This document shows, one piece after another, positions 56,101 through 64,000 of a stretch of DNA of 64,000 nucleotides. The stretch is from contig BCIH01000008.1 of NCBI GenBank assembly GCA_002897115.2, positions 145,971 through 209,970 on the forward strand, given 5' to 3'. Position 1 is the first letter of the stretch. Each line of letters begins with the position of its first letter. Made by a program: the position numbers and the translations under genes. This DNA comes from Prototheca cutis (taxonomy: Eukaryota; Chlorophyta; Trebouxiophyceae; Chlorellales; Chlorellaceae). Below the pieces are notes generated by a model, which was not told the origin of the DNA, did no database searches, and was given only the letters and a program-made list of their open reading frames with translations.

Positions 56101-58519
56101 CCCAGTGCGCCTGCACTGGTGCCACCAAACAGGGAGCCGCCAAAGGCCGGGGCCGATGCAGGCGCCGACGCGGGTGCTCCGAACAACGACCCACCCGCAG
56201 GCCCAGCACCAAAGGCAGGCGCGGGGTTCCCACCCCCAAACAGTGAACCTGCGGAGGACGGGGTGCCGGCGCCAAAAGCCGGCGCCGATGCTGGCGCGCC
56301 AGGGGCTGCTCCGCCAAACAACGATCCGCCGGCGGGTGGCGCGCCGAATGCCGGCGCGGGACTGGCACCAAAGCCTGCCGCTGACGAGGCCGGCGCCCCA
56401 AACCCTCCAAAAGCCGGGGCAGATGCCGCTGCACCGAAGGCCGGAGCGCTGGTGGCTCCAAACCCCCCAAACGCAGGCGCTGATGATGCCGCGCCAAAGG
56501 CTGGGGCACTGGCCGCGCCGAATGCCCCGAATGCTGGTGCCGGCGCCGCTGCCCCGAACGCTGGGGCGCTGGCCGCTCCAAAAGCGGGCATGCTGGCGGT
56601 CGCACCAAAGGCACCGGGCTGGGCTGCGCCAAACCCGGGGCTGGCCCCAAACGCTGGGGCCGAAGCCGCCGCACCAAACAGTGGAGTCGATGCAGCCCCG
56701 CCAAAGCCCGTGCCTGTGCGTTGTGTGAATAACATGGTGCCATTGGTGGTGCACGGTGCAGCTGCGTTTGTTCGTCGAGAACTTGTGTTCAGGACGTCGG
56801 GCACGCAGACAATCGCTCATCCCCATGCCACCCTTGTTTCCTTGCCTTGCCTACATGGCAGGCAGCCGCACGATCTCGTGTCCCCCCCCCCCCTACCAGC
56901 AACGGAACGGCCACTATCCCAACCTTGAGCCCACCACCAACAAGTCGCCCCGCCGCACCTGCCCCACCAAAGGGAGAGGGCGTGGAGCCAAAGGCAGGCG
57001 CGCTGGTGGCGCCAAAGCCGGTTGCCCCTGGCGATGCGGTTGCACCAAAAATGCCGCCGCCGGCCGGGGCAGCGCCGGCGCCGGGGCCGCCTTTGACTCC
57101 GTCCTGGTAGTCCTCCCACCGGAGCTCCTCAAACGACTTGCCGGCATACTCGGGCATGCACGTGATGCTGTTCAGGTAGACTGTATAGTGGTGGTCATGG
57201 TATTGATGGAAGGGGTTGGAATGAGCGGAATGGCCATGATCTACAAAGGTTTGTTTGCAGTGTCGCCCAGTTCACAACTTTGCGTCCGTAGCCTTGTAAT
57301 GCAGCAAGACCCTGCAACCAATCTCCCCCCCCCCCCCCTCCGCACACATACATACAACCCTAGTCACACACACCAGTCGTCTTGGGTCCTGCCGGGGGCC
57401 CATCCTGCTCGGTGACTTTGCGGAAGGGCGCGGCACGGGTGCCCCGCTGGGCCGCCGCCTGGCCGCCGGCACCAAAGCCGGTGGCCCCAAAGCTCGGGCT
57501 GGCGCCAAAGGCCGAGCCCGCAGGCTTGCCAAAGGGTGACGACGCCTGCTGCACCCCAAAGGCAGGCTGCGGGTGGAGGTGGGTTTGGGAGTGGTGGGTC
57601 AAAGCTTCCCTTGTCGAGCCGCATGCGTTGCTCTGCCCTCAATCCATGCAAACCGAACAATCCCCCTCTGGGCTCACCTGGGAGGCTTGACCAAAGAGAC
57701 CGCCGCCGGCACTGCCAAAGGCGGGTGTGGCCGACGCGCCAAAGGCCGGGGCCGACTGCCCAAACAGGGAGCTGCCCCCAAAGGGGCTGGACGAGGCCGC
57801 TGGCGCGGCGCCAAAGGGCGCCGGGGTCGCGGCAGCCCCAAAGGCCGGCGTCGACGCCGCGCCAAAGGGATTTGGCGTGGCGGGTGCAGCACCGAAGCCA
57901 AATGACGTCCCGGAGGTCGCCTGCAGGTTGAGGCATGGTCTCATTGATCTGACAGTCGGTCGTATCATGCCGTACAATGCGCAGTTCAACCACCACCAAC
58001 CCCCAGAGAATCCACGGTATGTGCGCAGTTGTTTTGATGTTGCCTGCATTCCATAATACAACGCCCAAGCGACCGCCAAGGCGCACCCCAAAAGCAGAGC
58101 CTCCAAAGGCCGGCGTGCTCGCTGCGCCAAAGGCAGGGGCGGGGGGAGCCCCAAAAGCAGGCGGCTGCTGCGGCTGCAGTGTAGGGAGGGCTACAGGAGA
58201 TGGGTGCAAGAACAAGCAAGGACGGGACCGGGCAGGAACAGCACAGGGCATCACCACTGTCCATGCTGCATCACCGCCCACCGCCATGCTCCTGCCTGGG
58301 CCCCTGCCCATCTTACCTGTCCAAACACGCTGGTCTGCTGCGTCTGTCCGAATGGACTTGACGAAGGCGTCCCAAAACCTGCGGGATGCGGGGCCATTGT
58401 TCGGACATCACCAGCGCCGCTGCATGGGCCTAAGCCGCACCTGGCCGCACAGGTGCACTGCCTGCGCACCAGCCTCGCCCTTGCCAGCCCCTCTCACCTC
58501 CCCCTCCGAAGAGCGACAT
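50191..58519 (-). CDS. NUP98-96: NUP98-NUP96 nucleoporin precursor
   Basis: Eleven exons, all in phase, about 2,217 aa: 58519-58498, 58378-58317, 58173-58087, 57920-57678, 57566-57374, 57180-56959, 56713-54840, 54603-53861, 53689-53112, 52962-51058, 50915-50191. The start MSLFGGGG leads into FG/GLFG repeats over exons 2-7, interrupted by the segment TCMPEYAGKSFEELRWEDYQ, found in all NUP98s. The autoproteolytic domain runs over exons 7 and 8: RADYYCVPSVADL, TDFSIGRRGVGSVRW, GRGLNRPAEVTLLG, then VEHFSRYGL with the HF|S self-cleavage site. The NUP96 part has LGRSWRAGWGPGGML at its start and later GDVRLASLLAQAG and MDWRRAFGMYLWYGC. Processing should give an FG nucleoporin and a Y-complex scaffold. 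The exon 6 donor is one of three in-frame options. Confidence 0.95.
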
Positions 58520-59113
58520 TGTGATGTGTGTTTACGACAGCAATCCCAGGCGAGCCAGTGCTGATGGAGCGGCAAGATTACTCCAGGAGCCGGGCAGGGT
58601 GATCCCCCCCGCCCCACGGCGGGCAGGCGAGGTGGGCCCCTGTGTCCGTTGATGCGACGGTGGCTCGCGATGCGTCACTGACGCGACTTCTGATCCCCAG
58701 GACCCCTGGGCACCCCCATTCGTTTGTGTGGACCCGGGCAGGCAATGCGACGCCCAGCGCCCAATGGCTGGCCCACTGCTGGGCACCGCCACCGACCGAC
58801 CAGGGGAGATTTCAAAAGACCGGTAGGTGCCTCGTCAGGTCGGGGTCTGGACACATCAACACCAAAACCATCCCTTGTGCAGACCAACAAAACTCATGTA
58901 CATGTAAATATCAATCATCAAATCCAACTCGGTCCACGCAGCAGCGAGGTGTCCAAAAACGTCGTGGTAGACAAACACAAGGACGCACCATCCGCGGCCA
59001 GCGGGCTATTGGCTCAATTTCCCTTCCCTAATGATGGGATGTTTCCCTGCCAAAAAGAAGCCAGGTCAATGCAATGTCATGTACACAGTCCCGCATCGCC
59101 ATAATCAACATCG
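58520..59113. other. Intergenic upstream of NUP98-96
   Basis: About 590 bp between NUP98-96 start and SBPase stop; no gene recognised. Confidence 0.5.
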
Positions 59114-60544
59114 TCAGTCTTCCCAGCCCGCGGCCATGGCACGCTCGCAGGCCTGGACCGCACCCGGGGATCCCAGGCACACCGGGCCCCGGTGGTCGTG
59201 CCGGGTGACGGCCACCTCCAACGCGTCCCCCCGGCCATCCCGCGCCGCGCCGCCCGCGGCCACCGCCACGTAGGACAGGGGCGCCACCTCGTACAGCAGT
59301 CGCAGCTTGGCAGGCGCGGCACGGGAGGCGGGATTGCAAAACNCCCCCCCCCCCTTGGTCAAGGCATGGTGCAGGTCTGGCACCAGTGCCCCGCTGTACC
59401 GCAGCGTGAACCGCTGCGCCATCCAGTCCAGCACCAGCGCATGATAAGCCGCATTGTCCACCGCCGACCTGCAGTTGTGCAGTATGATTTTCGAATCCAT
59501 GGGAAGGGGCTGCCAAATTGGACAATTCTGGCACCCACACAGCAAAAGGACCCCAAGACCTCCAGTGCACATCCTCCTCCCTCCCCCCCCCCAAAAGAAA
59601 TACAAACCACTCACCGGAGGTTGGCGGGGGCAAAGATCTTGACCCCGTCACCGAGAGTTAGATCCTTGACCAACGTCCATGCGCCCTTTGTCGTTCCTGC
59701 AGCAGATGATGTACGATCCAGCAAAAACTCCTGGCAGCGGGGCGCGCCGCGGCCCAGCCCCCGTGCGAGCACCAGCAGCGTGCGGGGGCCGTAGAGCGCA
59801 TACCCTGCCGCAGCCTGTTCGGCGCCACGCCGGCCCAGCAGCGTGTCGCCCGGCCAGATGCCGAAGATCGTGCCCACGGCCCACCCCGCCGGCAGGACGG
59901 AGGAGCCATCCAACGGGTCGAACGCCACGCTGTAGCTGGCGCCGCCCAGTGCCTCGTCCCGCGGCGTTTCCTCGCTGCTCGCCGTCGCGACGGCCCCACA
60001 GGCCCGCAGCGCCGCAAACATCGCGCCATCTGCCGCCACGTCAGCTGCCAGCTGACGATCACCTAATGCATTGGAGGTGCCCACCTCCCCCGTCGCGCCC
60101 GTCGTCAGCATGCGCTGTGGGATAGTGGAACAAGAGCATGTCGATGGGGGATCTCGTCCCTTGGCACAGCCAATATACACGCTCCAAGTGGCGGTGTCCA
60201 AGGCTCAAGCACCAGAGTGCTGCAGCTGTCCAAGCAGGAAAGGGTCACAGGAAGGAATAACCCTTTGCCCAGGCCCAATGTATCCCCGTCCACCACCCAC
60301 CACCAAAAATCAACACACCGAGATCTCCTGGCAAGCATCCGCAACGCCAGTGATGACTTTGATCTGGGAGGGTAGGCATCGATGCATCAGGGTTGTGATG
60401 ATCACGCACACATGGTCGTGGCAAGGGATCGTGATGGCTGGGGCCTGGCGAGGGCCCTTGGCACTCGCGACACAGCCCCACCCCCGGCGCACTCACAAGC
60501 TCGACGTCCTCTTCGCCATCCAGCACAGCTTGCAGCGTCGTCAT
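59114..60544 (-). CDS. Sedoheptulose-1,7-bisphosphatase-like enzyme without obvious transit peptide
   Basis: FBPase-superfamily phosphatase. Exons 60544-60497, 60363-60319, 60114-59615 and 59468-59114 give about 315 aa. The sequence follows SBPase rather than FBPase: IKVITGVADACQEIS, GDRQLAAD, SSEETP, the metal/catalytic FDPLDGSSV, VGTIFGIWPGD, YALYGPRTLLVLA, VKIFAPANLR, FTLRYSGALVPDLHHAL and LRLLYEVAPLSYVA. It begins MTTLQAVLDGEEDVEL, with the domain starting within about 15 residues, so there is no room for a plastid transit peptide unless a further upstream exon exists. Plastid SBPase works in the Calvin cycle; a non-plastid paralogue would serve another sugar-bisphosphate route. One ambiguous base in a poly-C run (59343) lies in the last exon and may hide a small indel. 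Confidence 0.85.
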
Positions 60545-61029
60545 TGTTGTGTCGGAAACACGAGGGTTCCAAGAGATCGAGCAAAATCGCACAATCTTTG
60601 TGTTGGGGGCTGGGGGGGTGATAGAAACTGATCAAGAAGGTCGAGGGGGCCGTCGAGTTGCCCGCCATCACATCGAAAGGGTTTCGCGGATATGAGCCAT
60701 AAACGAGCCCAAGCACAACAGCAGTGGAATTTGCCTCGATAAATTACCTGAAGATTGAAACACAGACGTTCTGACAAAAGAATTTGACGAGGACCGAACA
60801 GCTTCGCCGAGGCCAGCCCTTGGGCGGCCCTGTTGCTGGAGTGGTGGAGGGGAGCCTGCACAGGTGCGTGCCGGTTCTCCCAGATCTCTGCCCAGCCAAT
60901 GAGGCATTGGTGCAGTGCAACAATGCACGTGCAAAGGGAGGCACCGAGAGCACGATTCCCTGATGCCTTGTATCTCATCCAACCATGCAGCCAGGTCAGC
61001 CGCAGCGATTGGACTGAATCTGCGGAAGC
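60545..61029. other. Divergent promoter region of SBPase-like and SPCS2
   Basis: About 485 bp; no further feature recognised. Confidence 0.5.
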
Positions 61030-62033
61030 ATGGCGCCCCGCCGAAAATCTTCGTCGTCGTCCAAGGAGACCCCAATCGTAGACGAGGCACCCAAGCCTGC
61101 CAAGGTTGAAAAGCTGGATCTCGGCGATGCAGCCGGCCTCAAGAGGGCCGTGGACGACGCAGTCATTGAGGTGCAGTGGGGGGGGTGCAGGCTGGATTTT
61201 GCCAATTATTGAGTTTGATCGCGACACGGATCTGCCATGCTAAGGTCTGTAGGAGCCTTTTAAATGAACAGTGTGCTGTTTCATCCATGCACCACATTGC
61301 CTGCCTCTGATGCCCCACCGAGCCAGTGTGGTACTGTCAGTCACACCTGGATCCCCTCCCCCTCCTCCCTCTGCACGCATAACACGCTTAATCACTCACT
61401 CCCACAATCCACAAATAAGCATGTTCGTGCAGGCCCTTCAAACAGTGGGGCATCGCCTGGATCACAGTGCAACAGACCTGCGGATCGGGCTGGGCCTGAC
61501 CAGCTGTGCGCTCGCAGTGCTGGCTCATTTCTACCCCGAAAAAGGCCCCCATGCATGGTGGGTGGCCTGCGCCTGCGTGGTCGGCTACATGCTGATCAGC
61601 GGCGTCCTGACTGTGCTCGCACGGTTTGTGGAGCGAGGGGCCATTGCTTCCACGGCTGCACACCGGGGCAAGCCCGCGGTGGTGGTCACATCATCCCTCC
61701 CACGATGGAGCTATGACTACACCCTGCGCCTGGAGCGCAGGAGGATGCGGTTCCAGCTCTCTGCTACCAAGTAAGAGACCGCTTGCCATTCTGTGAACAT
61801 TCGACGAGGTGCAAATTTGTCCCAGGACTACTGGCTCCCGAGAGTGATTCCATTCCCTCATTCCCTCACCCGGCAATCTCCAATCCCACTGCAGGGCGAC
61901 CGGGGAGGTGCAAGAGACCAAAAGCCTGGGAGTGCTGGTGCACAGGGATGGCGTCGTCGCTTCAAATCGGGTGCAGGAGTGGGTCACCGCACTTCTTGAG
62001 CGGTTGGAAGCGACGACTGAAAAGAGCGCCTGA
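61030..62033 (+). CDS. SPCS2: Signal peptidase complex subunit 2
   Basis: ER-membrane subunit of the signal peptidase complex. Exons 61030-61170, 61433-61770 and 61895-62033 give about 205 aa. Order of elements: Lys/Ser-rich cytosolic N-terminus, VEKLDLGDAAGLKRAVDDA (the SPCS2 signature before membrane entry), two hydrophobic hairpin helices (IGLGLTSCALAVLAHF and WWVACACVVGYMLISGVLTV), then RWSYDYTLRLER and GVLVHRDGVVASNRV with the C-terminal cytosolic domain, as in SPC25. Phases agree at both joins. Confidence 0.9.
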
Positions 62034-62415
62034 GTAGGTGGGCAGGAGGGAGTGGGCTCGCAGACGATCCCAAACGCTCTGCGACTTATGCCTCCATGCC
62101 CTTTGCATAGTGTAGACAGTGCACATCTGCACCTCGGGCGTGGGTGCTCAAATCTGGATCACGCCAGGCCAGGATTGTTTAGGCGTTCATTTCAGGGACA
62201 GAGGAGTAATGGGTTGAGCGAGAGCTTCGATGTCAGGGCCCCGAGAGCCCAAGGGCTGTGGACCAAATGTAAGGAATCCAAATCAATCGGTCCCGACCCG
62301 GTCCAAACACATCCATTTTTCCAAGCCAAGGGCATCGCGTTCAGGAGACAAGATTTGACGGCCCGTGGTATTCAGTCACACCTAAATATTCGTGGGTTCT
62401 GTAAAAATTGCAAAT
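62034..62415. other. Intergenic
   Basis: About 380 bp between SPCS2 and the Cys-rich gene; no feature recognised. Confidence 0.5.
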
Positions 62416-62969
62416 ATGAAGAAGATCGCCGCAGTCCTGGTGCTGACCGCCCTCGTGGCCGCAGTGGCCGCGGGTGACGGCCCTTGCAGCTGCTGGGGCC
62501 TCACGCCGGCGCGGTGTCTCCTAACCTCTGGATGCGATGTTTGCAACTTTTACGGAAAGAAGGAGCTCTGCGTGTGGAGCAAGGTCGCCGATTTCCTGCC
62601 GTCATGTAAGTCTGATGGGGCCCTGAACCTGTGGGGAACCCATGCAGGGATTTGCGTTGTTCGGAATGGAAAAACCAAGGCGATCCAATGGCAGACCGAG
62701 CATTCGCTTGATCCGATCACCTTTAAACTGCAGTCGTGGCCAACTGCACTGCCGGCCCCGTGCCGGACGAGCCCGAGGCCCCCAAGTGCGACGGCTTCAC
62801 TGGTCAGGAACCCTGCAACGCCGTCGACGGATGCGTGTGGTGCGTGAGCGCCGCTGTCCAGCCCGCCTGCTACCGCGTGGAGGAGGCCAAGCTGCTTCCC
62901 CCCGCTGTGTTCGAGTGCGACGCAAAGGCCGAGCTGGCCGTGGCGCGCCACAGGCGCGACATCGTCTGA
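62416..62969 (+). CDS. Small Cys-rich secreted protein, unknown
   Basis: Exons 62416-62605 and 62734-62969 give about 141 aa. A signal peptide MKKIAAVLVLTALVAAVAAG is followed by two similar Cys modules: CSCWGLTPARCLLTSGCDVC and, after the intron, CDGFTGQEPCNAVDGCVWC ending PACY and FECD. Both have a C-x5-7-C-x5-6-C-x2-C core, so the protein looks like an internal duplication of a small disulfide domain reminiscent of PSI-like folds. It is likely extracellular or in the ER lumen. I recognise no family. Confidence 0.75.
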
Positions 62970-63446
62970 GTCCGGACTTTTGGTGGGCCATGATGGCACC
63001 CGGCAGCAGCGCACTTCCTTTCTTTGGGCATGCACATGCCAGGTTGCACGTGCCTTTTGCATGCAAGGTGCTGCCCTTGAATGCCACGCAGTAACTATGT
63101 AACTCTCTATCATGGGCTGTTCACCCGAGTGCATGGGCAAATTCATAGGTGGTGGGGGGAGGACCGAAACGGCTGTGCCACAGATGCACGCCGATCGTGG
63201 TATCACACATCGATCATACGCATGCCGTGGCGGCTTGTCGCAGGGCAAAGGGGACAAGGGCAGGGCAGGCCTTTTTATCAATCTCTCGGGGGGCTGACCG
63301 GGCTAGGCCGGCACTGCATCGCGGCAGTGGCCGGCGGTGGCTCATGGCTGAAGACATCCACCCATCCGGCAGGCAGCCAGGCTGCGCTTTGTAGAAAAAC
63401 AGAGTAATCTGCCCGCAGGGGATCAACACACCGCATGCTCCCCGCA
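62970..63446. other. Intergenic between convergent genes
   Basis: About 480 bp; nothing recognised. Confidence 0.5.
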
Positions 63447-64000
63447 TCACAGCAGGGAGTAAGGCACCCCGGCCAGGACCAGGATGGCCACATCGCAGGC
63501 CTGGCCCGTGGCCACCACGGTCGCGGCGCCGCCGGGCCCTTTGACCCAGGTCGTCTCGCCGCCGCCGGCCGAGGTCAGGTCGAAGGCCGACCCGTCCATG
63601 GCCAGCGCAGTGCCGTCGGTGCCAAAGGCCGAGGCGGTCAGCGCCGCGCGGCTCGTCCACAACCCAGGGTTCGCCAGCAAGTCGGCGTTGATGCCGCCGG
63701 TGCTAGATGCCGCCTGCAGCGCCGTGTCCGTCGGCACCAGGAGGTAGCCACCATCCCGAGTAAGAACATCCAGCGGGTCTGTGCAATGAGGCGAGACGTC
63801 GGCGGCAACCCTTGCTGCTGTATGGCGGTGCCTGCCGGCCTTCACTCAATCAGGCGAACCCTGGACCCTCACGACACCCCACCCCCACGTCCTCACAAAA
63901 CCAGTCGACGTACTCTTGCAGGGGCACTCGCCCTGGCAGAAGAGGTAAGTGCCATTGGCCCGAGCAACGCACTCGTTGCCGTAGGTGATGCCCGTGGGGC
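63447..64000 (-). CDS. Kazal-like plus fasciclin (FAS1) secreted protein, 5' part outside window
   Basis: Two exons are seen: one continuing past 64000 down to 63914, and the last, 63778-63447. The first encodes the end of a Kazal-like module (GITYGNECVARANG, CQGECPC); the join gives CKNPLDVLTRDG. The last exon matches the second half of a FAS1 domain: YLLVPTDTALQAA (the family's FAPTDxAF), then hydrophobic ATVVATGQACDVAILVLAGV, where FAS1 normally ends in xxGVIHxIDxVLLP; here it stops at PYSLL. FAS1 domains mediate adhesion at the cell surface or wall. Only the C-terminal part is in the window. Confidence 0.75.

Noticed and set aside
54907..56928. Long plus-strand Ala/Pro-rich frames opposite NUP98
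   Set aside because: They are reverse-complement shadows of the FG-repeat exon.

Overview
The window is nuclear DNA of a green alga, most likely a trebouxiophyte (Chlorella/Auxenochlorella/Coccomyxa type). It is GC-rich, the genes are split by short GT-AG introns (usually about 100-200 bp, donors often GTGAGT or GTGCGY), genes are spaced a few hundred bp apart on both strands, and the content is eukaryotic and algal: PCNA, Mediator 25, NUP98-96, SmD3, CK2 beta, mitochondrial complex I NDUFA9, a sedoheptulose-bisphosphatase-like enzyme and a Rubisco-LSMT-type SET protein. The species call is inference from codon use and gene style. Exon joins below were worked out by hand from splice sites, reading phase and protein-family similarity.

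Layout. 1-6.9 kb: PCNA (5' truncated), a circularly permuted tRNA-Ile(AAU) gene, a PP2C phosphatase (-) and MED25 (+). 7-16.5 kb: FolB (-), NDUFA9 (-), mitochondrial aconitase (+), gamma-glutamyl hydrolase (+). 17-25 kb: mitochondrial pyruvate carrier (+), coiled-coil protein (+), SET methyltransferase (-), cytochrome P450 (+). 25-33 kb: an 11-exon secreted Kazal/GH9 glucanase (-) that has a 100-N assembly gap inside an intron, a poor-quality stretch with a Fanzor/TnpB-like C-terminal fragment, and a peroxiredoxin (-). 33-49.8 kb: a dynamin-stalk/PH/GED-like protein without a GTPase domain (-), TadA (-), DENN (+), an Ala/Pro-rich orphan (+), a golgin-like coiled coil (+), SmD3 (-), CK2 beta (+). 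50-64 kb: the NUP98-NUP96 polyprotein gene (-, 11 exons, 8.3 kb), an SBPase-like enzyme (-), SPCS2 (+), a small Cys-rich secreted protein (+) and the end of a Kazal/fasciclin protein (-).

The genes do not form operons or an evident pathway; this is an ordinary housekeeping neighbourhood. The standout is at 1925-2008. There the 3' half of a tRNA (T arm plus acceptor strand) lies 10 bp upstream of its own 5' half (acceptor, D arm, anticodon), so the gene is permuted, with the B box before the A box and a Pol III T-run after the 5' half. Other points of interest are the GH9 enzyme with an altered DAGD base motif and a Kazal-like N-terminus, the G-domain-less dynamin-like protein, several GC-AG introns, and an AT-rich duplicated island around the assembly gap.
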